From Tenrec ecaudatus (Eukaryota > Chordata > Mammalia > Afrosoricida > Tenrecidae), in NCBI RefSeq assembly GCF_050624435.1, contig NC_134530.1, forward strand, positions 149,086,721 to 149,150,720: a stretch of DNA of 64,000 nt, in the 5' to 3' direction. The notes beneath the pieces were generated by a model, which did not search any database, was not told where the DNA came from, and saw only the letters and a program-made list of their open reading frames with translations. Every line of letters starts with the position of its first letter. The first letter of the stretch is position 1. Below, piece after piece: positions 43,251 to 53,454 of this stretch. The translations under genes and the position numbers were made by a program.

Positions 43251-44291
43251 ATGAGTGTCCTGGGTCTCTTTCAGGGAGAACCACTGGAGAGAGACAAGGC
43301 CATTTGCCCTGCAGTCCAGGGGCCGGAGTGATGCTTTGCTTTGGTGGGGAGCTAAGGGGAAGGGGAGGAGGAATCTTATTCCAGGATCTTTGGGTTGCAA
43401 GAGACAGAAATCCACTCATGCTAACGAGCAACAAAACTGAAGCAAAAGAACGAAGACGGGTATTTAAGACTTCAGGGATAGAGTAGAGCACAGGGGGCAG
43501 AGGTGTAGTGTGGCTGCCGCAGGGTGGTGGGAACCGAAAATGAGTGCCTGTGAGAACCAGAGCCTGCCTCATCCTCTCCCTCTGCAGTCAGGCTCGCGCT
43601 GCCTGTGGGGAGCAGGCCACAAGATGCCTCCATTCACATCCTCAGATCCAGCCTCTGTTCTGCAATTCTAAGTGCCCAGGAGAGAGAACTGGGTGTGTCC
43701 ACTGCAGGCCACACAGCCACGACAGCGTGGGGGAGGGGCATCCATTCTCAGAGGTGGTGGTGTTCGGCTGACTTGGCATCCCAGGTCCTGCCAGCGTGTT
43801 CTGGGGAACCACCCAGCTCTGGGAATCATCAGAATCCAAGTTATGGCAAATGGATGTTTTCTACTTTCGCCCTCTGTGCTTTAAAGTACACTGGCTTCCA
43901 CATTTCTAATTCTTCCATGGAGTTATTAAATCCATAAATAAAGATTCGGTCTTTACAACTCTGCCTTGTTGAGCAGAAGGTGGGGGGCAGGCAGAGGAGA
44001 GTGTATCAAGGCTGAAAGCTCGGGGAGCCAGAGGCAGTGACACCCGGCTCCGGAGCATCAGGGTCAGAGGGGCTCTCTGGCAGACACGGAGGCTGCTGCG
44101 TGCCCTGCGCCGCTGCTGGAGCAAAAGCCACTGGCTTCAACCTCCTCCAGTGCAGGAGGCAGATCCATAGACATGTGGAGTTTGCTTCTCATTTCCTGCT
44201 TATCGACTAGCAAATCCCTCCTCTTCCCTCTGTTGTTGCCAGTCCTGAGTCCTGATGGAGGTGGGGGGGGATATATATATATTTCCAAGGG
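43251..44291. other. Intergenic DNA, nothing recognised
   Basis: About 1 kb, no gene or repeat that I can name. A short ggggggg(at)n run is at 44263-44282. Confidence 0.45.
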
Positions 44292-44808
44292 TGTGGTAGT
44301 TACATAATCTGGTGTCAACTTGAGACTACTATTAAGAGTGAATGGGGTGGAGGTTAGCCTGTCAATCAGGTCACAGCTTGATGACCCCATTTGGAGGTGC
44401 AAAGGAGATAAATAGCTCACTGGATATCAGATCTACCTTCTCTGCTTGACAATCCTGTTGACAAGCCACGTGAAGGAGCTACATGAAGGAGCCAGAGCCC
44501 TGGAGCTGGAGAAGGCACGTGGAAACCCCCACCAGCGCTGAGATGCTTCCACTGCCACTGGATCCACAAGACTTTCCACCCACTGGCCTGTGATCTTCCT
44601 GCCTTCGGTGTCATTGCATGTGTTGCGTGAGCCTGAAGAGGAATTTATAGACTTGTATCAGACATATGGGCTAATATCAGACTTATGTACTTGATCTAGA
44701 CTGGGATGGGATGTTTTCTCAATATAGAAGTGCTCTTCTTTATAAAGTTCTTTCTTATACACATGAGTGTCTAGGAATTTGTTTCTCTAGTCAACCCGGA
44801 CTAACACA
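44292..44808 (+). mobile_element. LTR-like repeat
   Basis: 517 bp starting TGTGGTAGTTACATAATC and ending CGGACTAACACA. Its last part (aatttgtttctctag) parallels the LTR at 60534-61169. The flanks (aaggg, agtag) do not match, so the target duplication has decayed. Confidence 0.6.
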
Positions 44809-45952
44809 AGTAGTATATCAAATATGCAAATAATCTATTAACCATCATATATTGCTTAGCCATCTAGGAGAAGCTTTAAAAATGTAAGCTAGAAACACTT
44901 CAGGATAATTAAGTGCGTACAAGAAGACATAGGGGACATTCTCGTTGGACCACTGCATTTTAAATGGCGAGAGGAGTAATCTCATTTAAGCCCATACTCA
45001 GCATTCATTGGGAAGCCTATAAATTACAGGCAAGTGATCAGGCATAAGTGGTGATTTATGCTCGGTAGGCTTTTAATGAGGGCACGTGAGGCAGCAAGCA
45101 CTGACTGGTTCGTGGCCTGGAAAGGAGCAGGCTGGTTTACACTCTTCTGAGGGCAGCAGAGGAGAAGGATGGGCCAGGCAGCCAGGGCTGAAGCTGTAGT
45201 GCCTTTCTGCCTGCCTGCATGTTGCTCACGGTCTTCTCATCTGGTTGATGGTCACGGTACCACCATTCCCTTCCCCAGTGTGCCGTGATGACGAAGGGAG
45301 ATCATGTATGTGAAGATGTTTCCTAAATTGTCAAGCTTCCCACCTGGGTGCTATCAGTCCTTTTTCAGTGGTCAGCTGGAGGGCTGCTATGTGTGCTGGC
45401 TTTGGGGCAGCCAGGGAATGGGCCAGAGGCCTGTCCATCAGGGAGGAACAAAAGGATGCTCAGTAACCGCAAAGGCCTGCTTAGGGCAGCCTACCAGTTT
45501 CGCTACCAGGTCAGAATCAATGGTCATGTTTTTGTGGGTTCTGTTTATTTACCTATTCAAATACAACCTGCAGCTATCCTGGACTCCAAAGGGGCTGTGG
45601 AGTCTGCCTCAGGCGGGCCACTCTGGAGTACTGGACCTCTGGGACTGGTCACTGGCAGGGAGGGAACAAGAAGCCAAGAAGTGGTGTTCAGGCTGCAGAG
45701 TCAAGAGGTCACAACAATGCAGTGCAAGATACAGAGCTAAAGTCATGAAGCAGAAAGACGACCACCAACAGAGAGAGACCCCCATAGTTAGGGACCCCCC
45801 TCCACAGAGAGCCGGGCCATCTGAATGGAGCCGTGTGAGAGGAAGAATCTGTGGGAACATTTTAGTGTCAAAGCCAATGGGGACAGATGGGTGCTGAATG
45901 AAGATGGGATGAACATTGATTGACTCTATACTGCATGCTTTGTCTCGATTCA
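44809..45952. other. Intergenic DNA with an unexplained open frame
   Basis: An open frame of 197 codons (45304-45897, + strand) overlaps another of 130 codons (45348-45740). Neither resembles a family I know. No promoter, splice or poly(A) context was found. Probably chance. Confidence 0.3.
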
Positions 45953-46152
45953 AGGAGCCCTGATGGTTCAGGGGGTTAAGAGTTGGGCTGCTAGCCAAAA
46001 GTTCAGCTGTTCAATCCCACCAGCTGCTTCCAGGGAGAAAGATGAGACTTTGTGCTCCTGGGAAGATCGATAGACTCGGGAGACCTTCGAGGGCAGTGCC
46101 GCTCTGCCCCCCAGGGTCACCAGGACTGGGAACCAGCTGGATGGCAGTGAGC
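45953..46152 (+). repeat. AfroSINE, first of a tandem pair
   Basis: aaggagccctgatggttcag head to agctggatggcagtgag tail. Confidence 0.83.
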
Positions 46153-46340
46153 CCTGGCGGCGTGGCATGGTGGTGAAGTGTTCTGATACTAACAGAAGGC
46201 ACGATGGTGTGAACGCCCCGGCTGCTCCATGTGGCCGTCGGCTCCTGTGCCGAGTACAGCCTTGAGCACTGCATGGGCAGTTCGCCTCTGTCCTCGGCTC
46301 TCTCTGAGTCGGAATCGAGCCCACAGCAGCAGGTTAGGTG
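46153..46340 (+). repeat. AfroSINE, second of a tandem pair
   Basis: Begins gccctggcggcgtggcatgg directly after the first copy's tail and ends gagtcggaatcgagcccac. Confidence 0.78.
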
Positions 46341-47228
46341 CAAATTCACCACAGTGAGTGAGGCAGCCCGGGACGTGGTGGGAGGAGCGTCCCGGGCTGT
46401 TGAGTTGATTCTAGCTCATGGCTAGACCTTGCGCATCGGAATAGATCTGTGCTTCAGGGGCTGCTCAGCGGCTGATTTACTAGAGGCCCGCAGATCCCCA
46501 AGTCTTTCCTCTGAGGGTGTAGACAGCTCACATGCAGTCAGCTGCTAACTGAAACTTTGCAGGTTTGCATTTGCCCAGGGCCCTCATCAGAAAGACCTGG
46601 TGATCACATCATGATCGTGTCACAGGGGATGTGGCGGCGGCTGTGGAAGCCCAGGGAACAACTTCCTGCCCTTGCCTCGCCTGGATTGGAGGGTGGGCCC
46701 ATATCCAGAGGTTCCTTAGCTCGTTCCCACCCCTCCTGCCACCTCTGCCATGACCACTCAGCTGGGCTACCTCAATGAGCTCCCAAGTGGCCTCTGGGCT
46801 CCAGCGCATTGTGCATTGTCCTGCTTGTCCTTGTTAGATGCCATTCTTGGTTTATGGGCCTGTCTCCCTAGAACAGACTATGAACCTGCCCCGTGGGAAC
46901 CGGGACTATAACTTCCTCCTTATGGCCATGAATGCTGGAGGGAGAGGCTTGAGGAAAGAGGAAGTTTGAAGAGTTGTTTGAGGAGAGGAAATGACAAGAA
47001 GGTACCAAGGGAGGCAGGAGGGCCCCTCACTGCCCACTTGGGGGCCCTGTCCTTCTGAGAAAGCTCTCCCAAGGCCACAGAAATGAGAGCTCCGAGACTA
47101 CAGACTTCCCAGGCTGGAACACTCCTCTACAGGCAGGAAACGGGCTCAGCTTTGTTTGCATCGGCAGCTCTCTTTGCAAGTCCTCTGGGAACAAGGCTGG
47201 GATGACAAGCTGCGTCCCCAGAGACCGT
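46341..47228. other. Intergenic DNA, nothing recognised
   Basis: About 0.9 kb with chance open frames only. Confidence 0.45.
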
Positions 47229-47650
47229 CGTTGTTAGGTGCTGTCGCATCCGCTCCACTTCCCCGCAGTTCTCTGCACAACCTCCTGGTTGCATCCGCTG
47301 CAGCGACACATGGTGGCAGTTGCGAGGCCATGTAGGCTCAGGCAGTATTTCCACCACTAGGGTCACGAAGAGTTGGAACCAACTCAACAGCATCTGACAA
47401 GTAGGCATCTCAGCGTGAAACACGGCCTCACACGGACTGCTCCGTGTGCCCTATTGAAGCCAGCGGGGCGCTCCATCATGTAGAGGGTCTTCCTTTTTAT
47501 GTTGACCTTCAACTTTACCAAGTGTCATGCCCTCCAGGGCCCGGGCCTTCCTGATAACATGCCCAAAGTCCGTGACACAAGGCTCACCACTCTTGCTTCT
47601 AAGGAGTATGCTGTCTGTACTTATTCCAAGTTCACCCACAAGTTCACCCT
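47229..47650 (-). mobile_element. RTE (BovB-type) LINE 3' fragment
   Basis: The antisense segment 47480-47650 (gggtcttcctttttatgttg, cctgataacatgcccaaagt, cttgcttctaaggagtatgc) matches the end of the RTE reverse-transcriptase region. The 3' end gttgttaggtgctgtcg is at about 47231. The middle is rearranged, with a sense tail at 47365-47402. Confidence 0.65.
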
Positions 47651-47767
47651 GATCTCCAGCTGACCCCTGTCTCCTGCCACTCCAAAGAAGTCACACTGAG
47701 CCCTTTCCTCCTTCCAGCTGTGCACTCATGCTATCCTCCAAGCTGAACCCACTGACACATGAGGGAG

Positions 47768-48085
47768 AGCCTGGCTTTGTGGGGACGCATCAGGCTGCTA
47801 ACCCCAAGGCTAGCAGTTCAAAACCACCAGCTGCTCCTCAGAAGAAAGATGAAGCTTTGTCCTCCTGTCAAGATTTACCGTATATACTTGAGTATAAGCC
47901 CACCCGAATATCTGTGGAGGCACCTAGTTTTACCATACCAACTGCATTAAAAATGTGCTAAAAAACTTGGCGTATCCTGGAGTATATATGGTACAGTCTC
48001 AGAAAGCCACAGGAGCCGTGTACCCTGTCCTATGGGGTTGCTATGAGTTGGAATCCACTCAAGGGCAGTGAATTCGGGTTTTTGG
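47768..48085 (+). repeat. AfroSINE interrupted by a TA-flanked miniature element
   Basis: The 5' part 47768-47877 (ctagcagttcaaaaccacca) and 3' part 47994-48085 (tatggggttgctatgagttg) join exactly if the insert and one TA are removed. Confidence 0.85.
47878..47991. mobile_element. Tc1/mariner-type miniature element, copy B
   Basis: Inverted ends ccgtatatacttgagtata and aggagtatatatgg. TA at 47876-47877 and 47992-47993. 114 bp, no coding capacity. Confidence 0.85.
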
Positions 48086-48277
48086 TTTGGGAGGGTCTGT
48101 GCCGCTTGATTGGAGGAGGAGGTCTCTGATCCCCTCAAGGAACCTAAAACTTGGAGTGGTTTCCGTGGAAATCCTTTGTCATGAGATCTACTGTAATGCA
48201 GTCCATCTCCGTGGTGAGACTGGCTGCATGCAGCCAAGCTACTGAAAGGAAATTTTCCTGAGGTTCAGCCTGTTTTC

Positions 48278-48415
48278 TTTTTTTTTTTTTAAATGTTTTA
48301 TTAGGGGCTCATACAACTCTTATCACAGTCCATACATATACATACATCAATTGTATAAAGCACATCTGTACATTCTTTGCCCTAATCATTTTCTTTTCTT
48401 TCTTTTTTTCCCCCT
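48278..48415 (-). mobile_element. Short L1 3' end (target of the SNAI1 insertion)
   Basis: A poly(T) start, then the family 3' end (attaggggctcatacaactc) in antisense. It is flanked by agcctgttttc at 48267-48277 and 48416-48426. Its outer end (ccccc) became part of the SNAI1 target duplication, so it was there first. Confidence 0.8.
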
Positions 48416-48426
48416 AGCCTGTTTTC
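48410..48426 (+). repeat. Target-site duplication, 3' side of SNAI1 retrocopy
   Basis: ccccctagcctgttttc, identical to 50084-50100. It is followed directly by the poly(T) that is the retrocopy's poly(A) tail. Confidence 0.92.
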
Positions 48427-48455
48427 TTTTTTTTTCTAATAGATAAATTAACCGC

Positions 48456-48461
48456 TTTATT
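48456..48461 (-). terminator. Poly(A) signal of the SNAI1 retrocopy
   Basis: AATAAA on the - strand (tttatt on +), 22 bases before the A tract at 48427-48435. It marks the copied 3' end of the parent mRNA. Confidence 0.9.
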
Positions 48462-49336
48462 GAATATCAATAAACTGTACATATTACTATACAAAATGTT
48501 TCCTTAGTACAAAACGTTGCTTGCAATATAAATACCAGTGTACCTTAAAAAAAATGTAAACATCTTCCTTCCAGGTCCACCTGTTGAGCCACCAAAATAG
48601 TGCTGGGAGACCCGCTAGGTCAGGTCAAAGCACCCTACTTGGGGCTTCAGCAAGTGGCGGCAATTACTCACAGTCCCTTTTGAGAAGTTGTTCAACTGCT
48701 TGTGAAAACAGGTGCCACCGTGACACAGGAGGCTGAAATAGCTGCCCAGGCCTGGGGCAATGGGGTCTCGACCCGCTTGTGTCCTGTGACCAGCCCACAG
48801 GCCCCACGGACACGCCAGGGGTTGGGCTATTGCATGGTTAGAGCCACACCTCACAGAGAGGTGGCCTGAGTAAGGGGGGAGAGTGGGGGCCTCTGGGTGG
48901 GGGTGGGTGAGTCCTAGTCTGGTTGGCTCTTTGTCTTCTAACTAAAAGCACCTACATCCAAACAGCTTTGGACATACACACCCACCCTCTAGGGCAGGCC
49001 ATGGTCTGGGGAATGCTCTGGAACTGGGGCTGCACCCACTTGCCTGTGGTCTGCCCACCGCTGGGAAAGTCTGCAGAAAGGCCTCTTTCAGAGCCCACCA
49101 GCCTCTCAGAGCTGTGAAGACCACCGGACAAGGGCCCTTGTCAGGGCGGGGCCAGCACAGCACAGCCAGAATGGGCCACTCATAAGGGAATTCAGTGGCC
49201 CTGAAGGGTCCTTCCCGCTGGAGTGAGGGAAGTGTGAGGGGGGTCCCTAGGGCCCCCGGGGGCCCCTGGAGCAGCCCGACTCTTTGTGCTTGTGGAGCAG
49301 GGACATGCGGGAGAAGGTGCGAGAGCAGCTCCCACA

Positions 49337-50047
49337 CTAGTACTTCTTGACGGCCGAGTGGGTCTGCAGGTGCGCGCGTAGGTTGGAGCGGTCCACGAAG
49401 GCACGGCTGCAGTGGGGGCAGGAGAAGGGCTTCTCACCGGTGTGGGTCCGCACGTGGCCCTGTAGCAGCCAGGGCCTGGAGAAGGCCTTCCCGCAGATGT
49501 CGCAGATGCAGGGCAGAGTGTGGCTTCGTATGTGCATCTTGAGGGCGCCCAGGCTGACATACTCTTTGTCGCAGTACTTGCAGTTGAAGGCCTTCCGAGA
49601 CTGGGGGTCCTTGGCCACGGTGAGCACGGCTAGCTGTTTGGGCACCTGGCCCAAGCCCGTGAAGGCAGCAAAGGCTTCGGCCTCCAGGGAAGAGGCTGAG
49701 GCAGAAGAGAAGGACGAGGGAGCCGGCGAAGGCGGGCTGGGGGGCTGGGAACCTTTCCCACTGTCCTCGTCTGATAGGGAGCTCAGCTCGGTGGCCTTTG
49801 GGCCTTCCTGGGGTGGCAGGGAGGCCCAGCCGCTGGGCTGGACTTGGGGTACCAGGAGCGAGTCCCAGATGAGTGTGGGCAGTGAGGCCCTGGGGTTGAG
49901 GACCTCGGGCGGCAGGATTGCGGCCAGCAGGTGGGCCTGGTCGTAGGGCTGCTGAATGGCGAACTCTAAGGACGAATCGTGCAGCTCGCTGTAGTTGGGT
50001 CTCCGGCGAGAGCAAGCGGGCTTCCGGACAAGAAAAGAACGCAGCAT
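49337..50047 (-). CDS. Open frame of the SNAI1 retrocopy (236 aa, three zinc fingers)
   Basis: This is the intact part of the retrocopy frame, given separately because it could still be translated if the locus is transcribed. Snail proteins use the N-terminal SNAG tail to recruit LSD1/HDAC co-repressors and fingers 1-4 to bind E-boxes. Loss of finger 4 and the Pro2-to-Leu change would probably weaken both functions. Functional status is inference only. Confidence 0.4.
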   Translation of the reverse strand: MLRSFLVRKPACSRRRPNYSELHDSSLEFAIQQPYDQAHLLAAILPPEVLNPRASLPTLIWDSLLVPQVQPSGWASLPPQEGPKATELSSLSDEDSGKGSQPPSPPSPAPSSFSSASASSLEAEAFAAFTGLGQVPKQLAVLTVAKDPQSRKAFNCKYCDKEYVSLGALKMHIRSHTLPCICDICGKAFSRPWLLQGHVRTHTGEKPFSCPHCSRAFVDRSNLRAHLQTHSAVKKY

Positions 50048-50083
50048 GGTGGTCCAGCAAGGCGAGTGGGTCGTCGAGTCTCT

Positions 50084-50100
50084 CCCCCTAGCCTGTTTTC
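50084..50100 (+). repeat. Target-site duplication, 5' side of SNAI1 retrocopy
   Basis: Same 17 bases as 48410-48426. About 36 bases of 5'UTR-like sequence lie between it and the retrocopy ATG, so the copy is nearly full length. Confidence 0.92.
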
Positions 50101-50432
50101 AATCAATGTGGATGCTATGGAAAAACTCGCTTGCTTTTTCCCGGGTCTGGCTTCGATGTCTGGTTTGTCATTTGACCTCCAGTTCTTTGGACTTGAGTCA
50201 GTGGCCTGCTGTATTGTCTGCCGATCCTGAGAGTCACCACCAGTTTCCCCTCTTACTTGTTGACCATGGATTCATTTGCTTCCACACCCAGAAGCCAGCT
50301 ACCTGACCTGCTGATCTTGGGTTCATCTGCCCCGCAGCTGCATGAGTCAGGAGAAGCCTTCAGCCTGACACCTGACCTGTGAATTTGGAACTTGTCCTCC
50401 TCTACAACTGTGTGAACCATTTCTCTGACATG

Positions 50433-50434
<2 letters not shown>

Positions 50435-50482
<48 letters not shown>

Positions 50483-50512
50483 CACACACACGTACACATG
50501 CAGACACACATG
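50435..50512 (+). repeat. (CA)n microsatellite
   Basis: 23 perfect CA units (50435-50480) then an impure CA tail. It lies about 350 bases upstream of the retrocopy's 5' end. Confidence 0.97.
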
Positions 50513-50677
50513 CTTCACTGAAAACTCAGCTTAAGGCATCACATAAAGGATTTCTTCTATGAAGACATCTATGCATTTAAAAAAAATCTCAGCATTGTTT
50601 CTGAGACTTGCCTAGGATGATACAAGTAGCATTGGTTTACTTATTTTAACTCTTTCTTCTATTGAGAGTCCCTAGGT

Positions 50678-50883
50678 CAGTGGTTCTCAATATGTGGGTC
50701 ACGACCCCTTTGGGGGGGGGGTCAAATGACTCTTTCACAGGGGTTGCCTAACATATCCTGAATATCAGATATTTACATTTTGATTCAAAACAGTAGCAAA
50801 ATTAGAGTGATGAAGTAGCAATGAAAATAATTTTATGGTTGGGGGTCACCACAACATAGGGAATTATATTAAAGGGTCGTGTG
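50678..50883 (+). mobile_element. SPIN/URR1-like hAT element, 3' end deleted
   Basis: Starts cagtggttctcaatatgtgg. A perfect 8-bp duplication ccctaggt is at 50670-50677 and 50884-50891. Most of the 3' inverted end is missing, so it was deleted after insertion. Confidence 0.88.
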
Positions 50884-50889
50884 CCCTAG

Positions 50890-51045
50890 GTGGTAATCAA
50901 AAGGTTGGAGGCTTGAGTCCACACAGGTACCTCCGAAGAAAGATCTAGCTATCCACTTCCAAACAGACCAGGCCTCGAGCACAGTTCTACTCTGCCACAC
51001 ACGAGGCCGCTGTGAGTCGACTTGGGTGGCCTTGAGGACAAGAGT
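50890..51045 (+). repeat. AfroSINE
   Basis: gtggtaatcaaaaggttgga to cgctgtgagtcgacttggg, diverged. A short (TGG)n follows at 51047-51062. Confidence 0.7.
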
Positions 51046-51062
51046 GATGGTGGTGGTGGTGG

Positions 51063-52309
51063 ATCATGGTATTAGTTCGCCATATCCTCCCCTCCCCTGC
51101 CAGACATTTTGGCTCTTTCCATTTCTCCCCATTACGAACAGTGCTGCACGGGAGGTACTTGTTCATGTCCCTTGTGCATCCATGAGTCATTGACTAGACA
51201 CCCGGGAGAAGCAGGGCTGGTGTATCACAGGCTTGTCCACCCTTGGTCTCACTGGACATTGTCATGGTACTTCTCAAAGTGAGTCTTCCACTCGGAAGCC
51301 CTGAAGCCCTCCACCACACGCAGGGCATGTGTCTGAAGCCAGGCTGCAGTGTCGTGTTCAGAAGCATACAGATGAAGGACAGATTTGTAGGACCAGGGAA
51401 AAGTGAAAAAAACAAATTTCCCCAGTCAAAAGTAGAAGCAAGGCAGGAACTGAAGATGCAACAGAGAAAGCGGGCAATGCAGGGAGCCCCGAGGGTGAGG
51501 GGGGAGAAGGGCAGCGGGAACAGGGACAAGATTTCACAGAGCTGGGAGCAGGGCGTGAAGCTGGAAACCCCACTCACTCACAGTGACCTCCTGGAGAGAG
51601 CTGCACTGCCCCAGGGGCTCCTAGGCGGCTGATCCTGTGACAGCAGACTGCCACACCTTTCTCCCTTGGAGAGGCTTGGGCGTACCAACCACCAGCCTTG
51701 CTTGAGGTTAGCAGCCGAGTCTTGTTGGGAAGTAGTTGACAAAATAACCTGCTGAGAGAGGGGGAATGGGGAGCAATCCCGAGCCTGAAGAGCGAGGAGG
51801 GTAACAGCCCCTGCAGGAAGCACGGTGAGCTTGGCTGAGGGACCAACTGAACCTGGGGGTAGGGGGAGTGTTCCCCACTTCTCCTCCTGAAAAATACGCG
51901 TATTATCAACTGGTCACCACTAGCCATGGCTTGCTTCCCACGCCCTCATAGATGGAATCCTGTCTCTGAAAACACGTGTTGGACTCAACCCCGGTACCTG
52001 TATCTCCGTTTGACAATAAGGTTTTCTTGGTTATCTTAGTGAGGTCACCTTCATGTCGGCTGTGCAGATTAGACACAGACGAAACCCCATAGGGAGAAGG
52101 CAGAGGCCACGGGAAGTCCACGTGGAACCAGGCGTGCTGGGGCTACAGAAGCTGATAGACACAGCTTCCTTCAGAGCTGACAGACAGAGAGGCATCCCTA
52201 GAGCCTCCACCTTGAATGTAGCCACCTGGTGCCCAGAACTGTGCGAAAATACATGGCTGTCCTTAAGCCACCTGCTGTATAGCTGGTACAGCAGCCCCAG
52301 GAGACTCAG
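51063..52309. other. Intergenic DNA, nothing recognised
   Basis: About 1.2 kb without a nameable feature. Opposite-strand open frames at 51194-51632 overlap each other and look like chance. Confidence 0.45.
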
Positions 52310-52400
52310 GTGGGCCCCTACTATGTGCACTTGACAGCCCCTTTCCCAGTTAACTCTCACAGCCGCCTGTGGTTGTGCTAGAGGCTTAAACACAGGGAGT
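52310..52400 (-). repeat. MIR fragment
   Basis: ccctactatgtgcacttgac and gttaactctcacagccgcct resemble antisense MIR. Confidence 0.5.
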
Positions 52401-52464
52401 GGAGGTTTGCCATTGGTGTCCTTTGTCATATGGCTGATGACACACCCTAGATGCGGCTGCTGTA

Positions 52465-52684
52465 CTCCAACTCAGACTCCAGACTCACTGCCATCGAGCC
52501 CGGTTTGACTCACAGCAAACCTGTCGGGCAGGGCGGAACTGCCCCTGTGGATTTTCAAGGCTGTAAATCTTTACAGGAGCAGAATGCCTCATCTTTCTTC
52601 CAAGAGGCAGCTGGTGGATTCGATCAAGATGCTGACTTTCCAGTTAGCAGTCCAACACACAACCCACTATGCCTCCAGGGCACC
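52465..52684 (-). repeat. AfroSINE, antisense
   Basis: Tail cactgccatcgagcccggtt to head cactatgcctccagggcac. Confidence 0.85.
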
Positions 52685-52794
52685 TTTCTGATACACCGGG
52701 AACAGCGTTCATAGAAGCAAAGCGTAAGCACACCTGGGTTGCTCCGGACTGGCCAGGCTGGAGCAGCGTCGTTGTAGTCTGTCCTGGGTGTGGG

Positions 52795-52975
52795 TAATCA
52801 TTACAGCTGCTATTTCGTAGGCACCTGTTACATGCGTCCTGTTCAGTCCTCACAACGGTCCCTGAAAGGCAACTGTAATCATTTCTGCTTTCCCTGTAAG
52901 GAAGCTGACCCTCTAAGCAGATGGCAACACCTACCAAGGAGACGTCTGGGGACTAAGACCAACGCCTCGTTCAAA
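52795..52975 (-). repeat. MIR, antisense
   Basis: ggcacctgttacatgcgtcc, cagtcctcacaacggtccct, then a degraded core. Confidence 0.6.
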
Positions 52976-53454
52976 TGTCAGAAGGAGCTCATCACACGCA
53001 GGGGGGAAAGCCCATGCTGTCCCGGTGATCCCGACTCACGGTGACCCCATGCGTTATGGATGTGACTGCTCTTTAGGGAGTTGTTGGTTTGTTTTTTTAT
53101 GTTTAGCCGTCATTTGTTTGGTGACAGCAGATCAGCAGACTGACTTCCGTGAGCTTCTGATTGGGTTTGAAGCTTTAGGTTGATGTTCGTGTCTCTCAGG
53201 CTTGCTGTATCTGACCCCAAATGTTCACTTTATCTGACCCTGCGTGCAGAACAAGTTGCATGGAGAGAGTGTTCCACTTCGTCTTCTTACCCGTCTGCAC
53301 GGTACCAGATGGTTTTGCATTACCTGAGTGGTGGTGAGCTCCCTGTTACCGGGGGTGCTCAAGCAAAGGCCGGGGTGAGTGCTGGATGAGGCTGCACAGC
53401 ATTAGGTGAGACTAGATTAACTTGAGAGTGTTTTCTCTTTATTTAATCAGAAAA

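Larger units (their letters stand above)
48427..50083 (-). pseudogene. SNAI1 retrocopy: SNAI1 (Snail) processed retrocopy, one nonsense codon before zinc finger 4
   Basis: Read on the - strand, ATG (50047-50045) opens 236 codons to TAG (49339-49337). The product has a SNAG-like start [10 protein letters not shown] (human Snail has Pro at position 2), an intact Ser-rich degron segment [20 protein letters not shown], then C2H2 finger 1 ([10 protein letters not shown]...HIRSH), finger 2 (CDICGKAF...HVRTH) and finger 3 (CPHCSRAF...HLQTH). The stop replaces a Gln codon (CAG to TAG). Past it the frame stays open for about 30 codons with a readable finger 4 (CGSC...HKHKESGC), ending at TAG 49249-49247. 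The parent gene has introns and sits elsewhere (human 20q13). Here there are none, the SNAI1 3'UTR is retained to an AATAAA, and poly(A) plus a 17-bp target duplication flank it. No frameshift was seen. Whether it is transcribed is unknown; a 236-aa three-finger protein would be possible. Confidence 0.95.

Noticed and set aside
45304-45897. 197-codon open frame on the + strand
   Set aside because: Overlaps a second frame of 130 codons; neither resembles a known family. Composition looks like random intergenic sequence.
49347-49946. 199-codon + strand frame across the SNAI1 retrocopy
   Set aside because: Antisense shadow of the Snail frame.
48427-50083. The locus as the functional SNAI1 gene
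   Set aside because: No introns, poly(A) tract, flanking duplication, premature stop, and non-syntenic position next to OLFML3.
50435-50512. CA tract as a CRISPR-like or structured array
   Set aside because: Simple dinucleotide microsatellite; the genome is mammalian.
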